From contig NZ_FPAH01000031.1 in the NCBI RefSeq assembly GCF_900116345.1, positions 1 through 33,444 on the forward strand: 33,444 bases of DNA, in the 5' to 3' direction. Of this stretch, positions 15,299 to 23,963 are shown piece after piece. Source of the DNA: Succinivibrio dextrinosolvens. Its GTDB lineage: Bacteria > Pseudomonadota > Gammaproteobacteria > Enterobacterales > Succinivibrionaceae. The position numbers were made by a program, and so were the translations under genes. The notes beneath the pieces were generated by a model that saw only the letters and a program-made list of their open reading frames with translations, made no database searches and was not told the origin of the DNA. Each line of letters begins with the position of its first letter. The first letter of the stretch is position 1.

Positions 15299-15871
15299 TT
15301 AATGACCAGGGAAACGGATTAAGCTGAAGGAGTCAATACCGTAGGTATCTTTAATATGCTTAGCTCCGCCAAGGTCAAACAACTCAATAATGAAAGCGAA
15401 GGACACAATGTTTGCGCCTGATTTTTCTACTAATTTTATCATAGCACCAGCTGTACCGCCAGTTGCAAGTAAATCATCCAATAGTAGAACATTATCACCT
15501 TTCTTTAATGAGTCCTTGCTGATCTCCAGAGTATTCTTGCCATACTCTAGGTCATAATCCTGACTGATGGTCTCACGAGGTAGCTTGCCTTTCTTGCGGA
15601 CAAGAACCAGACCACAGCCAATTTTATAAGCTAGAGCACAACCAAAGATAAAGCCTCTGGCATCTGCAGCTGCAATGTAGTCAATTTTCTCATCCTTGTA
15701 TACATCGTACAGAAGGTCGATGGTATCCTTCAGAGCTTTAGGATCCTCTAAAAGTGTAGTAATGTCACGAAACAGAATACCTTCCTGAGGAAAATCCTTT
15801 ACAGCGGCAACAGAATCCTTAAGATACTGAATGCGGTTTTGAAAATTGTCTATCTTAGATGTATCAATCAT
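15299..15871 (-). CDS. apt: Adenine phosphoribosyltransferase
   Basis: Apt salvages adenine: adenine plus PRPP gives AMP and pyrophosphate, in the cytoplasm. The 190 residues match the family. The conserved start FPQEGILFRDITTLLEDP (about 27-44), the ADARGFIFG segment (about 69-77) and the PRPP-binding loop VLLLDDLLATGGTA (about 128-141) are all present. The ATG at 15871 gives a short extension before the E. coli-like start. dnaX follows after 9 bases, so apt-dnaX is an operon, as in enteric bacteria. It is divergent from the HAD phosphatase gene with a 94-bp gap that must hold both promoters. Confidence 0.96.
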   Translation of the reverse strand: MIDTSKIDNFQNRIQYLKDSVAAVKDFPQEGILFRDITTLLEDPKALKDTIDLLYDVYKDEKIDYIAAADARGFIFGCALAYKIGCGLVLVRKKGKLPRETISQDYDLEYGKNTLEISKDSLKKGDNVLLLDDLLATGGTAGAMIKLVEKSGANIVSFAFIIELFDLGGAKHIKDTYGIDSFSLIRFPGH

Positions 15872-15965
15872 TGTTAGTCTTTAGTCCTATTAAATGAGCT
15901 ATGTTAAAATTTGCCCAGCGGGATATTCTAGCAAACTTTCATAATAATTTTAAGTTTTTTGACTG

Positions 15966-16637
15966 ATGAACACAAAATATAAAGCTATTCTTTTTGACCT
16001 GGACGGCACTCTTTTAGATACAGCCCCCGATCTTATTGAAGCCTGCAATTACACTCTCAGTAAGTTCGGCTATAAAAAGCTTGATGAAAAAATAATCAGA
16101 ACAAAAGTCACAGCCGGCATGAGAGAAATGCTAAGGCTTGGAGTTCCAGAGAAAGAATGGGACAGTGCCGGAATTGAAACAGTCATGAGAGACTGTTTTG
16201 CCAGTTACTACACAGAACACATCTGTGACAGAACTAAAGATTTTAGCGGAATTGAGACTCTTATCGAAGAACTGCATAAAAACGGAGTCAAAACAGCGGT
16301 TATTACAAACAAGTATTATGTTATGGCCAAAAAAGTGTTATCAAAGTTTGAATTCTCTAAAAATTTCGAGCTTATTTTAGGCTGCGATTCACTGACTCAT
16401 ACCAAACCTCATCCAGAGCCGATTTTAAAGGCTTTAGAGCTGCTTGATACAGCCCCGGAAGATGCGCTCTACGTTGGCGATCATTTAAACGACATAAAGG
16501 CGGCTATAGCCTCAAATACTGATTCTGTAGCTGTTCTCTGGGGATATGGTCAGAATGAGTGTCCTGATATAGACAGCTGGGGGGCAACATACAAAGCTGA
16601 AGATGTTGCTCATTTAAAAAGTCTTATTTTTTGCTAA
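15966..16637 (+). CDS. gph: HAD-family phosphatase (Gph/MupP type)
   Basis: The enzyme should hydrolyse a small phosphorylated metabolite, either 2-phosphoglycolate (Gph) or MurNAc 6-phosphate (MupP); the sequence does not decide. The 223-residue protein has HAD motif I LFDLDGTLLDTAPD (about 9-22, nucleophile Asp in DLDGT), motif II ITNK (about 113-116), the motif III lysine in HTKPHPEP, and motif IV VGDHLNDIKAA (about 169-179). The helical cap lies between motifs I and II. A late WGATY resembles the WGA of MupP proteins. No clear ribosome site precedes the ATG. It is followed 41 bases later by the porin gene, with no terminator seen between. Confidence 0.85.
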   Translation: MNTKYKAILFDLDGTLLDTAPDLIEACNYTLSKFGYKKLDEKIIRTKVTAGMREMLRLGVPEKEWDSAGIETVMRDCFASYYTEHICDRTKDFSGIETLIEELHKNGVKTAVITNKYYVMAKKVLSKFEFSKNFELILGCDSLTHTKPHPEPILKALELLDTAPEDALYVGDHLNDIKAAIASNTDSVAVLWGYGQNECPDIDSWGATYKAEDVAHLKSLIFC

Positions 16638-16678
16638 GATATGCCTAAAAAAATAAAGAACATTTTGGTGTAGTGTTT

Positions 16679-17815
16679 ATGAAGTTAATTCCTCTTGCAG
16701 CAGCCTTATCTGTAATTCTTACCTCTCAGGCTCAAGCTGCAACAGTTTATGAGAAGGATGGAACAAATCTTGACCTGTTCGGTCGAATCAATGCCATGTA
16801 CCTCTCTGACAGTGCCTCTCGTCATGTAAAAGGCAGCAAGAATATAAATAAGAATTCAAGTGATCCTGCAATTCAGACTACAGTATATTTTGGTGTAGCC
16901 GGTCGCTCACAGCTTTCTGATAATGTCTATGCTATAGGCTATACCGAATGGCTCATGCCTACAGGGTCTAACGGTGATAATAGCATTAGCGCCAGAGCTC
17001 AGTACGTAGGTATTGACGCTCAGCAGTATGGAACACTCACCTTTGGCAGAGGAGATAATGCCTTCTATACCGTCGCAGGTGTAACCGACATCTATCAGGA
17101 ACTGGACTGTCAGGTTAATGATCATTATGCATTTGGCGATTATCAGCCTGGTCTTATTATGTATTCTCTCTCAGCTTTAGGCTGGGACTTCAGATTGTCC
17201 TATCAGACAGCACAGGATAATGTTAACAATACCAATATCAATATACATAACGGCGCCTCCTTTGCGGTTGCCACAAGACTTGATAACGGTATCGGTATTG
17301 CCTACGGTGTAAGCTACTACTATCTGCAGCCTGATAATAATCAGGTAATGGCAAAAGAATTCAGTCCGCATATTCAGAAAATGTATAATTTAGGCAGTTC
17401 TGAATGGGATTTATACGCAGCCTACGCCTTAAGACCGACCTACAAGATAGATAAGGGCGTGTCCATAACCTACGGAACCTTTGGTGAAGGATTGTATGCG
17501 GCTATCAATGGAACCGTCACCAAATACAACAAATACACCCACAACCTTTACAGCTATGAGGCAGTTATAAACTACAGTTTTGAAAACGGCTTCTCCACAA
17601 CATTAGGTTATGGTATGAAAAGATTTGACGGAGCAAATATCATCTCAGATTTAACTCTGGGACTTTATTATAAATTCAATCCAAACTTCAAGGTATTTGC
17701 AGAAGCATCATTCGATGTTTCTTCCAAACCGGACAGATTCTATTCAAACGCCCAGATCAGTAGAATGGCGCTTGATAGAAATAAGGGATTAATCGGAGCA
17801 GAATACGCTTTTTAG
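16679..17815 (+). CDS. Outer-membrane general porin (OmpC/OmpF-like)
   Basis: It forms an outer-membrane channel for small hydrophilic solutes, by family probably trimeric. The ATG at 16679 (MKLIPLAAALSV) is preferred over an in-frame GTG six bases earlier. A signal peptide of about 20 residues ends SQAQA before ATVYEKDGTNLDLFGRIN, a typical first strand of gammaproteobacterial porins. GTLTFGRGDNAFY (near 115-127) leads into the constriction-loop region, and the protein ends in YAF, the C-terminal Phe that porins use for BAM recognition. The mature length of about 358 fits a 16-strand barrel. A secreted DUF2057 protein gene follows after 46 bases and may be co-transcribed. Confidence 0.92.
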   Translation: MKLIPLAAALSVILTSQAQAATVYEKDGTNLDLFGRINAMYLSDSASRHVKGSKNINKNSSDPAIQTTVYFGVAGRSQLSDNVYAIGYTEWLMPTGSNGDNSISARAQYVGIDAQQYGTLTFGRGDNAFYTVAGVTDIYQELDCQVNDHYAFGDYQPGLIMYSLSALGWDFRLSYQTAQDNVNNTNINIHNGASFAVATRLDNGIGIAYGVSYYYLQPDNNQVMAKEFSPHIQKMYNLGSSEWDLYAAYALRPTYKIDKGVSITYGTFGEGLYAAINGTVTKYNKYTHNLYSYEAVINYSFENGFSTTLGYGMKRFDGANIISDLTLGLYYKFNPNFKVFAEASFDVSSKPDRFYSNAQISRMALDRNKGLIGAEYAF

Positions 17816-17861
17816 CTATGATATTATAAACACTAAACAAACACTTTAATTGGGAAGTAAT

Positions 17862-18626
17862 ATGTTATCAAATAAAATCAAAATTTCTCTAATTACACTT
17901 GCTACTGTTTTTTCTACTCAGGCTCTTGCTGATACCGGTTTTAAGGTACCGGTTCACTATGAGGTTGAACTTGTTGACGGTATTGATGATTACAATGGAT
18001 ACAGCAGATTCAGCCGAGTAATTGAATTGGGTGAAGGCAAACATCAGGTTGTTTTAGTTTTTAAAGATACCTTTAAAGAAGCTAAAGATACCAGAGTGGT
18101 TCAGTCAGTAAATCCTGTAGTTATCAATATTGAGAATCTGAAAAAAGATCAGGTTTTAACCTTCCAGTACAAACTTCCATCAGGAATAAGACAGGCAGAG
18201 CAGTTTTCAAGACAGCAGAAAATCACCCTGACTGATACCGACGGTAAAGTACTTGCTCCATCTGAAGCCAGCTATTTTGTATTAACCTCTGAAAGAGGTT
18301 TTGCTCTGACAAGAGATTACAAGGCTGAGCTGCTTTCATTAGGCAAACTGTATGCTCCACTGGATGTTCCAGATGCTCAGCGTGGAATCACCATGACCAA
18401 ATATGGCGTACCAACCATTAAAGCCAGCGGTAGCGGTGGGTCATATTCCAATCCAAATCAGGGCCTGACCATGGAGCCTTTAAGCGGTAACACCTCTGCA
18501 ATGAGCACTTCAGCAGCTGGTGGCGGAGTTGTAAATTCAACCTCATACAATGAGCTTGTCAATATGTATAATAATGCAGATGATGCAACCAAGCTTAAGT
18601 TTGTTAAGTATGTAATGTCTCACTAA
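17862..18626 (+). CDS. YccT/DUF2057 (UPF0319) family periplasmic protein
   Basis: The family's role is poorly defined. I chose ATG 17862 (MLSNKIKISL), with GGGAAG seven bases upstream, over an in-frame TTG at 17850. The 254-residue protein has a signal peptide ending QALA before DTGFKVP. The body aligns with YccT in its order of blocks: a beta-rich N-terminal half (IELGEGKHQVVLVFKDTF, about 58-75), then NPVVINIENL and LTFQYKLP (about 104-128). The last 25 residues (YNELVNMYNNADDATKLKFV) match YccT's terminal LKYWFKLADPQTRNTFLQW. A Gly/Ser-rich stretch (about 181-220) separates the two parts and is an insertion compared with E. coli YccT (~220 residues). Confidence 0.85.
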   Translation: MLSNKIKISLITLATVFSTQALADTGFKVPVHYEVELVDGIDDYNGYSRFSRVIELGEGKHQVVLVFKDTFKEAKDTRVVQSVNPVVINIENLKKDQVLTFQYKLPSGIRQAEQFSRQQKITLTDTDGKVLAPSEASYFVLTSERGFALTRDYKAELLSLGKLYAPLDVPDAQRGITMTKYGVPTIKASGSGGSYSNPNQGLTMEPLSGNTSAMSTSAAGGGVVNSTSYNELVNMYNNADDATKLKFVKYVMSH

Positions 18627-18635
18627 TACCTTATC

Positions 18636-18661
18636 TGGCAGTGCTTTTTCTGGCACTGCCA
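18636..18661 (+). terminator. Strong hairpin after the DUF2057 gene
   Basis: TGGCAGTGC (18636-18644) pairs perfectly with GCACTGCCA (18653-18661). The T5 sits in the loop and little T follows, so it may act more as an mRNA-protecting stem or partial terminator. Its presence argues against the in-frame GTG at 18641 as the start of the next gene. Confidence 0.6.
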
Positions 18662-18691
18662 ATCTATTATCTACTCTCTGTATATTTCCAT

Positions 18692-19453
18692 ATGTATAAA
18701 TTACCTCTTACAGTTATTATTCTTACCCGCAACGAAGAAGATAATATAAAGGACTGCATTGAAAGTGCACTCTTTGCCGACGAAATACTTGTATTAAATG
18801 ATGATTCTCAGGATAGAACCGTTGAAATAGCAGAATCGTTAGGAGCAAAAGTAATAAAAAGAGAGCTGGCAAATGACTATTCTGCACAGAGGAATTTTGG
18901 CATTCAGAATGCTAAACACAACTGGATTTTTATGCTCGATGCAGATGAAAGAATCACAGAAGAGCTTGCGCATGACATAAAAATATGTGTTGAGGTCAAT
19001 AAAGACATATGCTACCAGATAAGTCGAGAGAATCATTTTATTCAGGGTAAGGTGCTACATGGAGTACTTCGGCCTGACAATGTAGAACGACTCTTTAAGA
19101 AGGAAGGCTCCTTTTACGAAGGAATTATTCATGAAAGACTGCATTCTCCATATCAAAAGCAGAAACTAAAGGGAAGATTAATACATTTTCCTTATAAGAC
19201 GTGGGAAGCACATCTTGAGAAAGCAAATCGTTATACAAGCCTGCTTGCAAAAAAATATCACGAACAAGGAAAAAAATGTAGTTTTGCAAGTATACTATTA
19301 AAGCCAGTTTGGGCATTTATAAAAATGTATTTCATCCATGGAGGGTTCCTGGATGGAAAGCTTGGTTTTGAGTTTTGTGCCGCTCATTATTTTTACACAA
19401 TGGAAAAATACCTGAAGCTGTACAGTCTGAATAAATACAAGGGAAGAATCTGA
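18692..19453 (+). CDS. Family 2 glycosyltransferase, WaaE/KdtX-like (LPS core)
   Basis: It probably adds a sugar to the LPS inner core at the cytoplasmic face of the membrane; WaaE adds glucose to heptose I. The ATG at 18692 (MYKLPLTVIILTRNEEDNI) matches the family start and is preferred to the GTG at 18641 inside a hairpin. The 253-residue protein has the GT-A nucleotide-binding start (VIILTRNEE), DDSQDRT, and FMLDADERI, whose DAD is the metal-binding DxD. ENHFIQGKVLHG and RPDNVERLF follow, as is usual in this group. Its stop overlaps the next start (TGATG), so the two glycosyltransferases are translationally coupled. It is a close paralogue of the gene at 23964-24734. Confidence 0.88.
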   Translation: MYKLPLTVIILTRNEEDNIKDCIESALFADEILVLNDDSQDRTVEIAESLGAKVIKRELANDYSAQRNFGIQNAKHNWIFMLDADERITEELAHDIKICVEVNKDICYQISRENHFIQGKVLHGVLRPDNVERLFKKEGSFYEGIIHERLHSPYQKQKLKGRLIHFPYKTWEAHLEKANRYTSLLAKKYHEQGKKCSFASILLKPVWAFIKMYFIHGGFLDGKLGFEFCAAHYFYTMEKYLKLYSLNKYKGRI

Positions 19454-20265
19454 TGCTTATTTCTGTAATTGTATCAACCTACAACCGTCCTGAGGCTTTA
19501 TCTCTAATATTAAAAGCATTCAACTATCAGACAGATAGGGATTTTGAGGTGATTATTGCAGATGACGGCTCGGGTTTAGAAACTAAAAAGGTCATAAACA
19601 GAATGATCATTGATTCTAACTACCCTATTACTCATGTATGGCAGGCGGATGATGGCTTCAGACTGGCAATGATTAGAAACCGCGCTGCACTGAAAGCCAA
19701 GGGAGAATATCTTATCTTTTTAGATGGAGACTGTATTCCAAGAGCATCATTTATAGAGACCCACAGAAAGCTGGCTCAGAAAGGTTTTCTTGTAGCAGGA
19801 AACAGAATTCTTTTATCTGAGGAATTTTCATCCTTTATAATAAAAAACGACGAGAAAATCTGGACCTATAATTTAATCACCTGGATAAAGACTTATCTAA
19901 ATAAAGGAATAAACAGATTAATTCCTTTATTCATATTTCCATACTTCCAGTCATTACGAAATCTGAAGGACAACTGGAAAAAAGCCCGTGGATGTAATTT
20001 TGCTCTCTTTAAAGAAGATTATTTCAAAGTAAACGGTTCTGACAGCTCATTCACAGGATGGGGATATGAGGACTCAGAGCTTGCAATCAGACTGATTCAT
20101 TCAGGTCTGATGATTAAATCAGGACGTTATGCAACGGGAGTATTTCATCTTTACCATAAAGAGAATGATCGCAGTTTAGAAAAAGAAAACCTAGAAAAAC
20201 TCAACAGCGTTCTTAACTCTGATATAGTAAGAGCTAAGACGGGAATTGCAGAGCTAGAGGAATGA
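19453..20265 (+). CDS. Family 2 glycosyltransferase with galactosyltransferase-type C-terminal motif
   Basis: This is a GT-A fold cytoplasmic glycosyltransferase, probably acting in LPS or another surface glycan; donor and acceptor are unknown. The 270-residue protein has ISVIVSTYNRPEAL (3-16), IIADDGSG (about 34-41) and FLDGDCIP with the DxD-type metal site (about 95-102). In the C-terminal third, GWGYEDSELAIRL (about 196-208) is the catalytic-base motif shared with chondroitin-polymerase-like and Glyco_transf_7C enzymes. It starts inside the previous stop codon, so the pair is one operon. It ends before an imperfect GGCAGGACC/GGTTCTGCC stem near 20279-20325. Confidence 0.88.
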   Translation: MLISVIVSTYNRPEALSLILKAFNYQTDRDFEVIIADDGSGLETKKVINRMIIDSNYPITHVWQADDGFRLAMIRNRAALKAKGEYLIFLDGDCIPRASFIETHRKLAQKGFLVAGNRILLSEEFSSFIIKNDEKIWTYNLITWIKTYLNKGINRLIPLFIFPYFQSLRNLKDNWKKARGCNFALFKEDYFKVNGSDSSFTGWGYEDSELAIRLIHSGLMIKSGRYATGVFHLYHKENDRSLEKENLEKLNSVLNSDIVRAKTGIAELEE

Positions 20266-20528
20266 AACAGCTCTAATCGGCAGGACCATAAGAATCTTTA
20301 AAAAGTTTAAACAGGTTCTGCCAATATTGTGAACTTTCTTTAATTTCTGATAATTTTCATAAATTAACTAATTAAAAAACCTTTTGAATATCATTTTTTT
20401 AGCTGTCATTTGACTATAATCATAGTAGATTTGCGGTATCAGAGGATATATCCCTGTCCAAACAGAGAGTTATCCGAAGATATTGTGTTGCGTTAAGTTT
20501 TTTCTGTAATTCTTAGTGTGAGACCATA

Positions 20529-22148
20529 ATGAACAACAAAAAATCACTTGGCGTTAAGGCCAAATTAGGTATGGCGTTTGCGTTAGTAATTGTACTGACC
20601 CTGATAATCGCTATAGTTTCAATCACAAACGCAAATTCATCCAGAAAAGTTGCAGGATTTGTTAAGGGAGTAATCGAGAATCATTATGCACGAATTGTGA
20701 ATGTTTCTCGTGCCGCAACAGCCTTCCGTGACGATCTGGTTATGTACAATAACTCAGTATCTCTGTACAATCCCGAATCAGCAGCTAAAACTGAAGAGAA
20801 AGTTGCAGCCTTAAAGGATGCAATTGCAAATCTGACTGTATTCAGAGAGTCTGACACCAAGGATGTAGAAAACATCAAATCCTCCTTGAACTCCGCAATC
20901 GACCTGTGGAAGAACAAGATGGAGACCATGGTGGACAAGGGCTATTCTGTTGACGTTAGAAACTGCTATTCAACCGAAGTATTCCCAACAATTAATGGTG
21001 CCATTGAACTGGTAAACAAGCTGGTTGGTGTATATCTGGGACGTGTTAACAATCACATTACAGAAATGACCGATCCTACCCCAATCTGGATCGTATCCAT
21101 CGTAACCCTGATCGCAGTAGCTTTATCACTGTTCGTGGCCATCAAACTTCCAAGTTCATTTGTGTCTATTCTTGATTATGCTGTTAATCAGGCTTCAATT
21201 ATCTCTAAAGGTGATCTGTCTCAGACTATCAGCAACAAAGGTCATAGTGATGAATTCGGTGTGCTGTTAAGCTCACTTGAGAAGATGAGAAAAGACTGGC
21301 AGAGCAATGTTGTTCTGATCAAGGATTCTGCAAGCAAGATTGAGAATGCCTTTGAAACCATCACTGCAATGACCAACAGCATGAATCAGAAGTCTCAGGA
21401 ATCCCAGTCTCGCTCATTAACAGTTGCAGCTGCAGCTGATGAGATGGTATCCACCACAGGTGATATTGCAAAGAACTGTGAATCTGCTGCTGCAAATTCA
21501 AATCAGTCTAATGAAACAACTCGCGAAGGTGTTAACAAGGTTCAGCTTACCATTGAAGGAATTCAGAATCAGGTTGTTAAGTCCAAGCAGGATGCTGACA
21601 ACGTTCAGGCTCTGGTTGATCAGGCCCAGAAAGTTGGCTCAATTGTTCAGACCATTGATGATATCGCATCTCAAACAAATCTTTTAGCTCTGAACGCAGC
21701 TATCGAGGCAGCTCGTGCAGGTGAAGCAGGTAAGGGCTTCGCTGTTGTTGCAGATGAAGTTCGTGCTTTGGCTTCAAGAACCTCATCCTCAACACAGGAA
21801 ATTACCAAGATGGTTTCTCAGATTCAGATTAATGCAAATACTGCAAATGAATCTATGCAGTCATCTGTAAAGAACATGGACGAGCTTGCAGTTGAAACAT
21901 CAACCATTGAGGAACTGCTCAACAATATTACAATGCAGGTAAGTCAGGTTAATTCACAGATTACCCAGATTGCAACTGCAGCTGAAGAGCAGACTACTGC
22001 AACAGCAGAAATCTCAGGCAATATGCAGGATATTACCCATGCTTCACAGCAGTTATCTGACGACTGCGCCGTAGCTAAAGGTGAAGTTGATAAGTCAATT
22101 ATTCTGCTGCGCGAGCTTGTAGATATTCTGGCAAGAATCAAGGTTTAA
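20529..22148 (+). CDS. Methyl-accepting chemotaxis protein
   Basis: This transmembrane chemoreceptor signals to CheA/CheW. The 539-residue protein has a cytoplasmic Lys-rich start, TM1 (about 13-33), a periplasmic sensor of about 150 residues that looks helical (four-helix-bundle type, ligand unknown), TM2 (about 184-206), HAMP (about 207-260) and a long coiled-coil signalling domain. Its hairpin tip, [20 protein letters not shown] (379-398) and then [15 protein letters not shown], is the universal CheA/CheW contact. It ends in ILARIKV with no NWETF-like CheR/CheB-binding pentapeptide, so adaptation would rely on other receptors or tethers. The 263-bp upstream region contains a TATAAT at 20415-20420 without a clear -35. 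A strong terminator follows. Confidence 0.95.
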   Translation: MNNKKSLGVKAKLGMAFALVIVLTLIIAIVSITNANSSRKVAGFVKGVIENHYARIVNVSRAATAFRDDLVMYNNSVSLYNPESAAKTEEKVAALKDAIANLTVFRESDTKDVENIKSSLNSAIDLWKNKMETMVDKGYSVDVRNCYSTEVFPTINGAIELVNKLVGVYLGRVNNHITEMTDPTPIWIVSIVTLIAVALSLFVAIKLPSSFVSILDYAVNQASIISKGDLSQTISNKGHSDEFGVLLSSLEKMRKDWQSNVVLIKDSASKIENAFETITAMTNSMNQKSQESQSRSLTVAAAADEMVSTTGDIAKNCESAAANSNQSNETTREGVNKVQLTIEGIQNQVVKSKQDADNVQALVDQAQKVGSIVQTIDDIASQTNLLALNAAIEAARAGEAGKGFAVVADEVRALASRTSSSTQEITKMVSQIQINANTANESMQSSVKNMDELAVETSTIEELLNNITMQVSQVNSQITQIATAAEEQTTATAEISGNMQDITHASQQLSDDCAVAKGEVDKSIILLRELVDILARIKV

Positions 22149-22177
22149 ATAGATTTAAGCTGAAATTAAGATTTTTT

Positions 22178-22208
22178 AGAGGAGCTATATGCTCCTCTTT
22201 TTGTTTTT
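22178..22208 (+). terminator. Rho-independent terminator after the chemoreceptor gene
   Basis: AGAGGAGC (22178-22185) and GCTCCTCT (22191-22198) form a perfect 8-bp stem around TATAT, followed by TTTTGTTTTT. The opposite strand has no T-run after the stem, so it should act on the plus strand only. Confidence 0.88.
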
Positions 22209-22251
22209 GAAAATTTAAAGGAAGGAATAAAAGAAAAAACAGATAAGAAAT

Positions 22252-23394
22252 CTACTCTGCAGATGAAAACTTAAGAATATCCTTTACTACATTTTCAAAG
22301 TTGTATTTATTCTTTGCTCTGGCAATCTCTGATAAATAGTGTGGATATTTATCATCAAAAGAATCAATAAAATTTACCAGTTTATCTTTCAAAGCTACGT
22401 CATTATCAAAATCAAGGCTCAAGCCCACATCAAATTCCTTTGTAACTTCTGGATTAACATTGTAGGACAGAATAACAGGCTTTTTAAATCCCAGTGCGTT
22501 AAAACACATAGCACTGTAAGTATAAACATACTGTCTTGAACTATAAGGAGCCAGGATAACATCTGTTTCATCTAAAGCTTTTTGCCAAGACTCATCTCTG
22601 AGGTATTCCTTAGTAAAAATAAACCGAGGATTATCGCTGTATTTGCTAATAAGTTCGCGACAGGAATCTTCATCCTTCTGATTATTTGTTACAGCTTGTA
22701 TTACTATTCTAAAATCTCTCTTAAAATCAGAAGATGAAAGAATCTCAAATAGCTTCTTTACATTACGATCATCACGGTAAAAACCATATAGACCAAGTGT
22801 TAAAACTTTTCGTCCGTCATATTCAGCTTTAGGCTTAATAAGAGTAGGCTCATAGAAAGGAGGATTCAGATAGGAAACATTTGGTAAATCAGTCAGCACA
22901 TGATTTGGACTGGTTATAGTTATATGTATATTACTGAATTTTTCGACTTTCTTTGCTAAAGAAATAAACTGCTCCAGTCTGCCTTTCTTTTCAAAAGAGA
23001 ATACCTGCAGATTAACAACCACCGGAACTTCTGATTTACACAAACTGCTTCCCAGAATAGCTCTTAAATATCTAGGTGTGGCAGTCGGAATAAAAATAAG
23101 GGAAAAATCCTTTTCCTTTGCAATCTTTCTGGCACTATTGAACCAGCAGCGTCTTCTAAATTCTCTTTTTGCAGACAATATGGCTTTTTTAAAGAAACCG
23201 GCGTGGCTATAGGATATAGCCTCACCTCCATTCAACTCCTCAATTTCAGTACCGTAATCAGTTTTAAATGGATAATTCTTTGGTACAAAAAAAACAGGAG
23301 TGTGACCTAAATTCTTACAGGCTTCCACCAGTCCTCTGTCATACTCGACTTCATGACCTGATGGAACAACAGTTTCTAGAATAGCAATTTTCAT
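22252..23394 (-). CDS. Glycosyltransferase, GT-B (family 4-like)
   Basis: It is probably a surface-polysaccharide glycosyltransferase. The ATG at 23394 (MKIAILETVVPSGHEVEY) fits the GT-B N-terminal strand and loop; an alternative in-frame TTG lies five codons upstream and neither has a clear ribosome site. The 380-residue protein has an N-terminal Rossmann half (to about 180) and a C-terminal half beginning with VLTLGLYGFYRDDRNVKKLFE (about 205-225). The segment DVILAPYSSRQYVYTYSAMCFNALGFKKPVI (about 288-318) corresponds to the donor-binding region of family 4 enzymes, although the usual E-x7-E is not obvious. It is the last gene of a minus-strand group after the FdtA-like gene (39-base gap). 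Confidence 0.7.
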   Translation of the reverse strand: MKIAILETVVPSGHEVEYDRGLVEACKNLGHTPVFFVPKNYPFKTDYGTEIEELNGGEAISYSHAGFFKKAILSAKREFRRRCWFNSARKIAKEKDFSLIFIPTATPRYLRAILGSSLCKSEVPVVVNLQVFSFEKKGRLEQFISLAKKVEKFSNIHITITSPNHVLTDLPNVSYLNPPFYEPTLIKPKAEYDGRKVLTLGLYGFYRDDRNVKKLFEILSSSDFKRDFRIVIQAVTNNQKDEDSCRELISKYSDNPRFIFTKEYLRDESWQKALDETDVILAPYSSRQYVYTYSAMCFNALGFKKPVILSYNVNPEVTKEFDVGLSLDFDNDVALKDKLVNFIDSFDDKYPHYLSEIARAKNKYNFENVVKDILKFSSAE

Positions 23395-23433
23395 AATTTC
23401 GAAAAACAAAGAAAAAAATAATAAAAAAAACCG

Positions 23434-23847
23434 CTATTTTTTAATTTCTTTTAAAAAAGCGTCATAATCACGAATGTATTCGCTACCATCATAATGGGTG
23501 CTAGCTAAAACCATCAGTACAGAATCAGGGGAAAATTCGTACATTTCTTTCCACATCATTTTGGGAATGTATACACCATCACGAGGTCTACTTAATGAAA
23601 TAACCTCTTTTCGCTCTCCATCTGTAATCATTACTTTTGATGAGCCTGAAACATTAATCAAAACAAACTCAGATTCTCTATTGGCGTGACAACCTCTTAC
23701 AACAGTTGAATCTGAGCCATATATATAGAAGGCTCTTTTTATTTCAAAAGGAATATCAATTGCGCCTTCAACAACGACCAGATTGCCTCTATCATCACCA
23801 AAATCAGGAAATGTTATTTTTCTACATAACTCTTTTGAAGACATCAT
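23434..23847 (-). CDS. FdtA/WxcM-like cupin: sugar 3,4-ketoisomerase
   Basis: FdtA-type enzymes convert dTDP-4-keto-6-deoxy-glucose to the 3-keto sugar, the precursor of dTDP-Fuc3NAc or dTDP-Qui3NAc. The 137-residue protein is family length. PFEIKRAFYIYGSDSTVVRG is followed by CHANRESEFVLINVSG; KVMITDG, GVYIPKMMWKEMYEFS and VLMVLASTHYDGSEYIRDYD match the small cupin fold. In classical FdtA the active-site loop reads HAHK; here it is HANR, so one of two expected histidines is Asn. Many WxcM-like proteins share this, so the exact reaction is unsure. RmlB, which makes the substrate, is encoded at the right end of the window. Two adjacent ATGs (23847 and 23844) follow AAGGG. Confidence 0.8.
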   Translation of the reverse strand: MMSSKELCRKITFPDFGDDRGNLVVVEGAIDIPFEIKRAFYIYGSDSTVVRGCHANRESEFVLINVSGSSKVMITDGERKEVISLSRPRDGVYIPKMMWKEMYEFSPDSVLMVLASTHYDGSEYIRDYDAFLKEIKK

Positions 23848-23963
23848 TATCCCTTAATAATCGTTTAGCGTAACCACACACAAAAAAATTAGTTAAATCG
23901 ATTTATACTAACATAAAAAAAAGAAAGGAGACTATAGATATCATCTTAATTAGAAGATTAACC

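Noticed and set aside
20384-20420. Full promoter for the chemoreceptor gene (TTGAAT with TATAAT)
   Set aside because: TATAAT at 20415 is good, but the nearest -35-like hexamer is 25 bp away, too far for a standard promoter.
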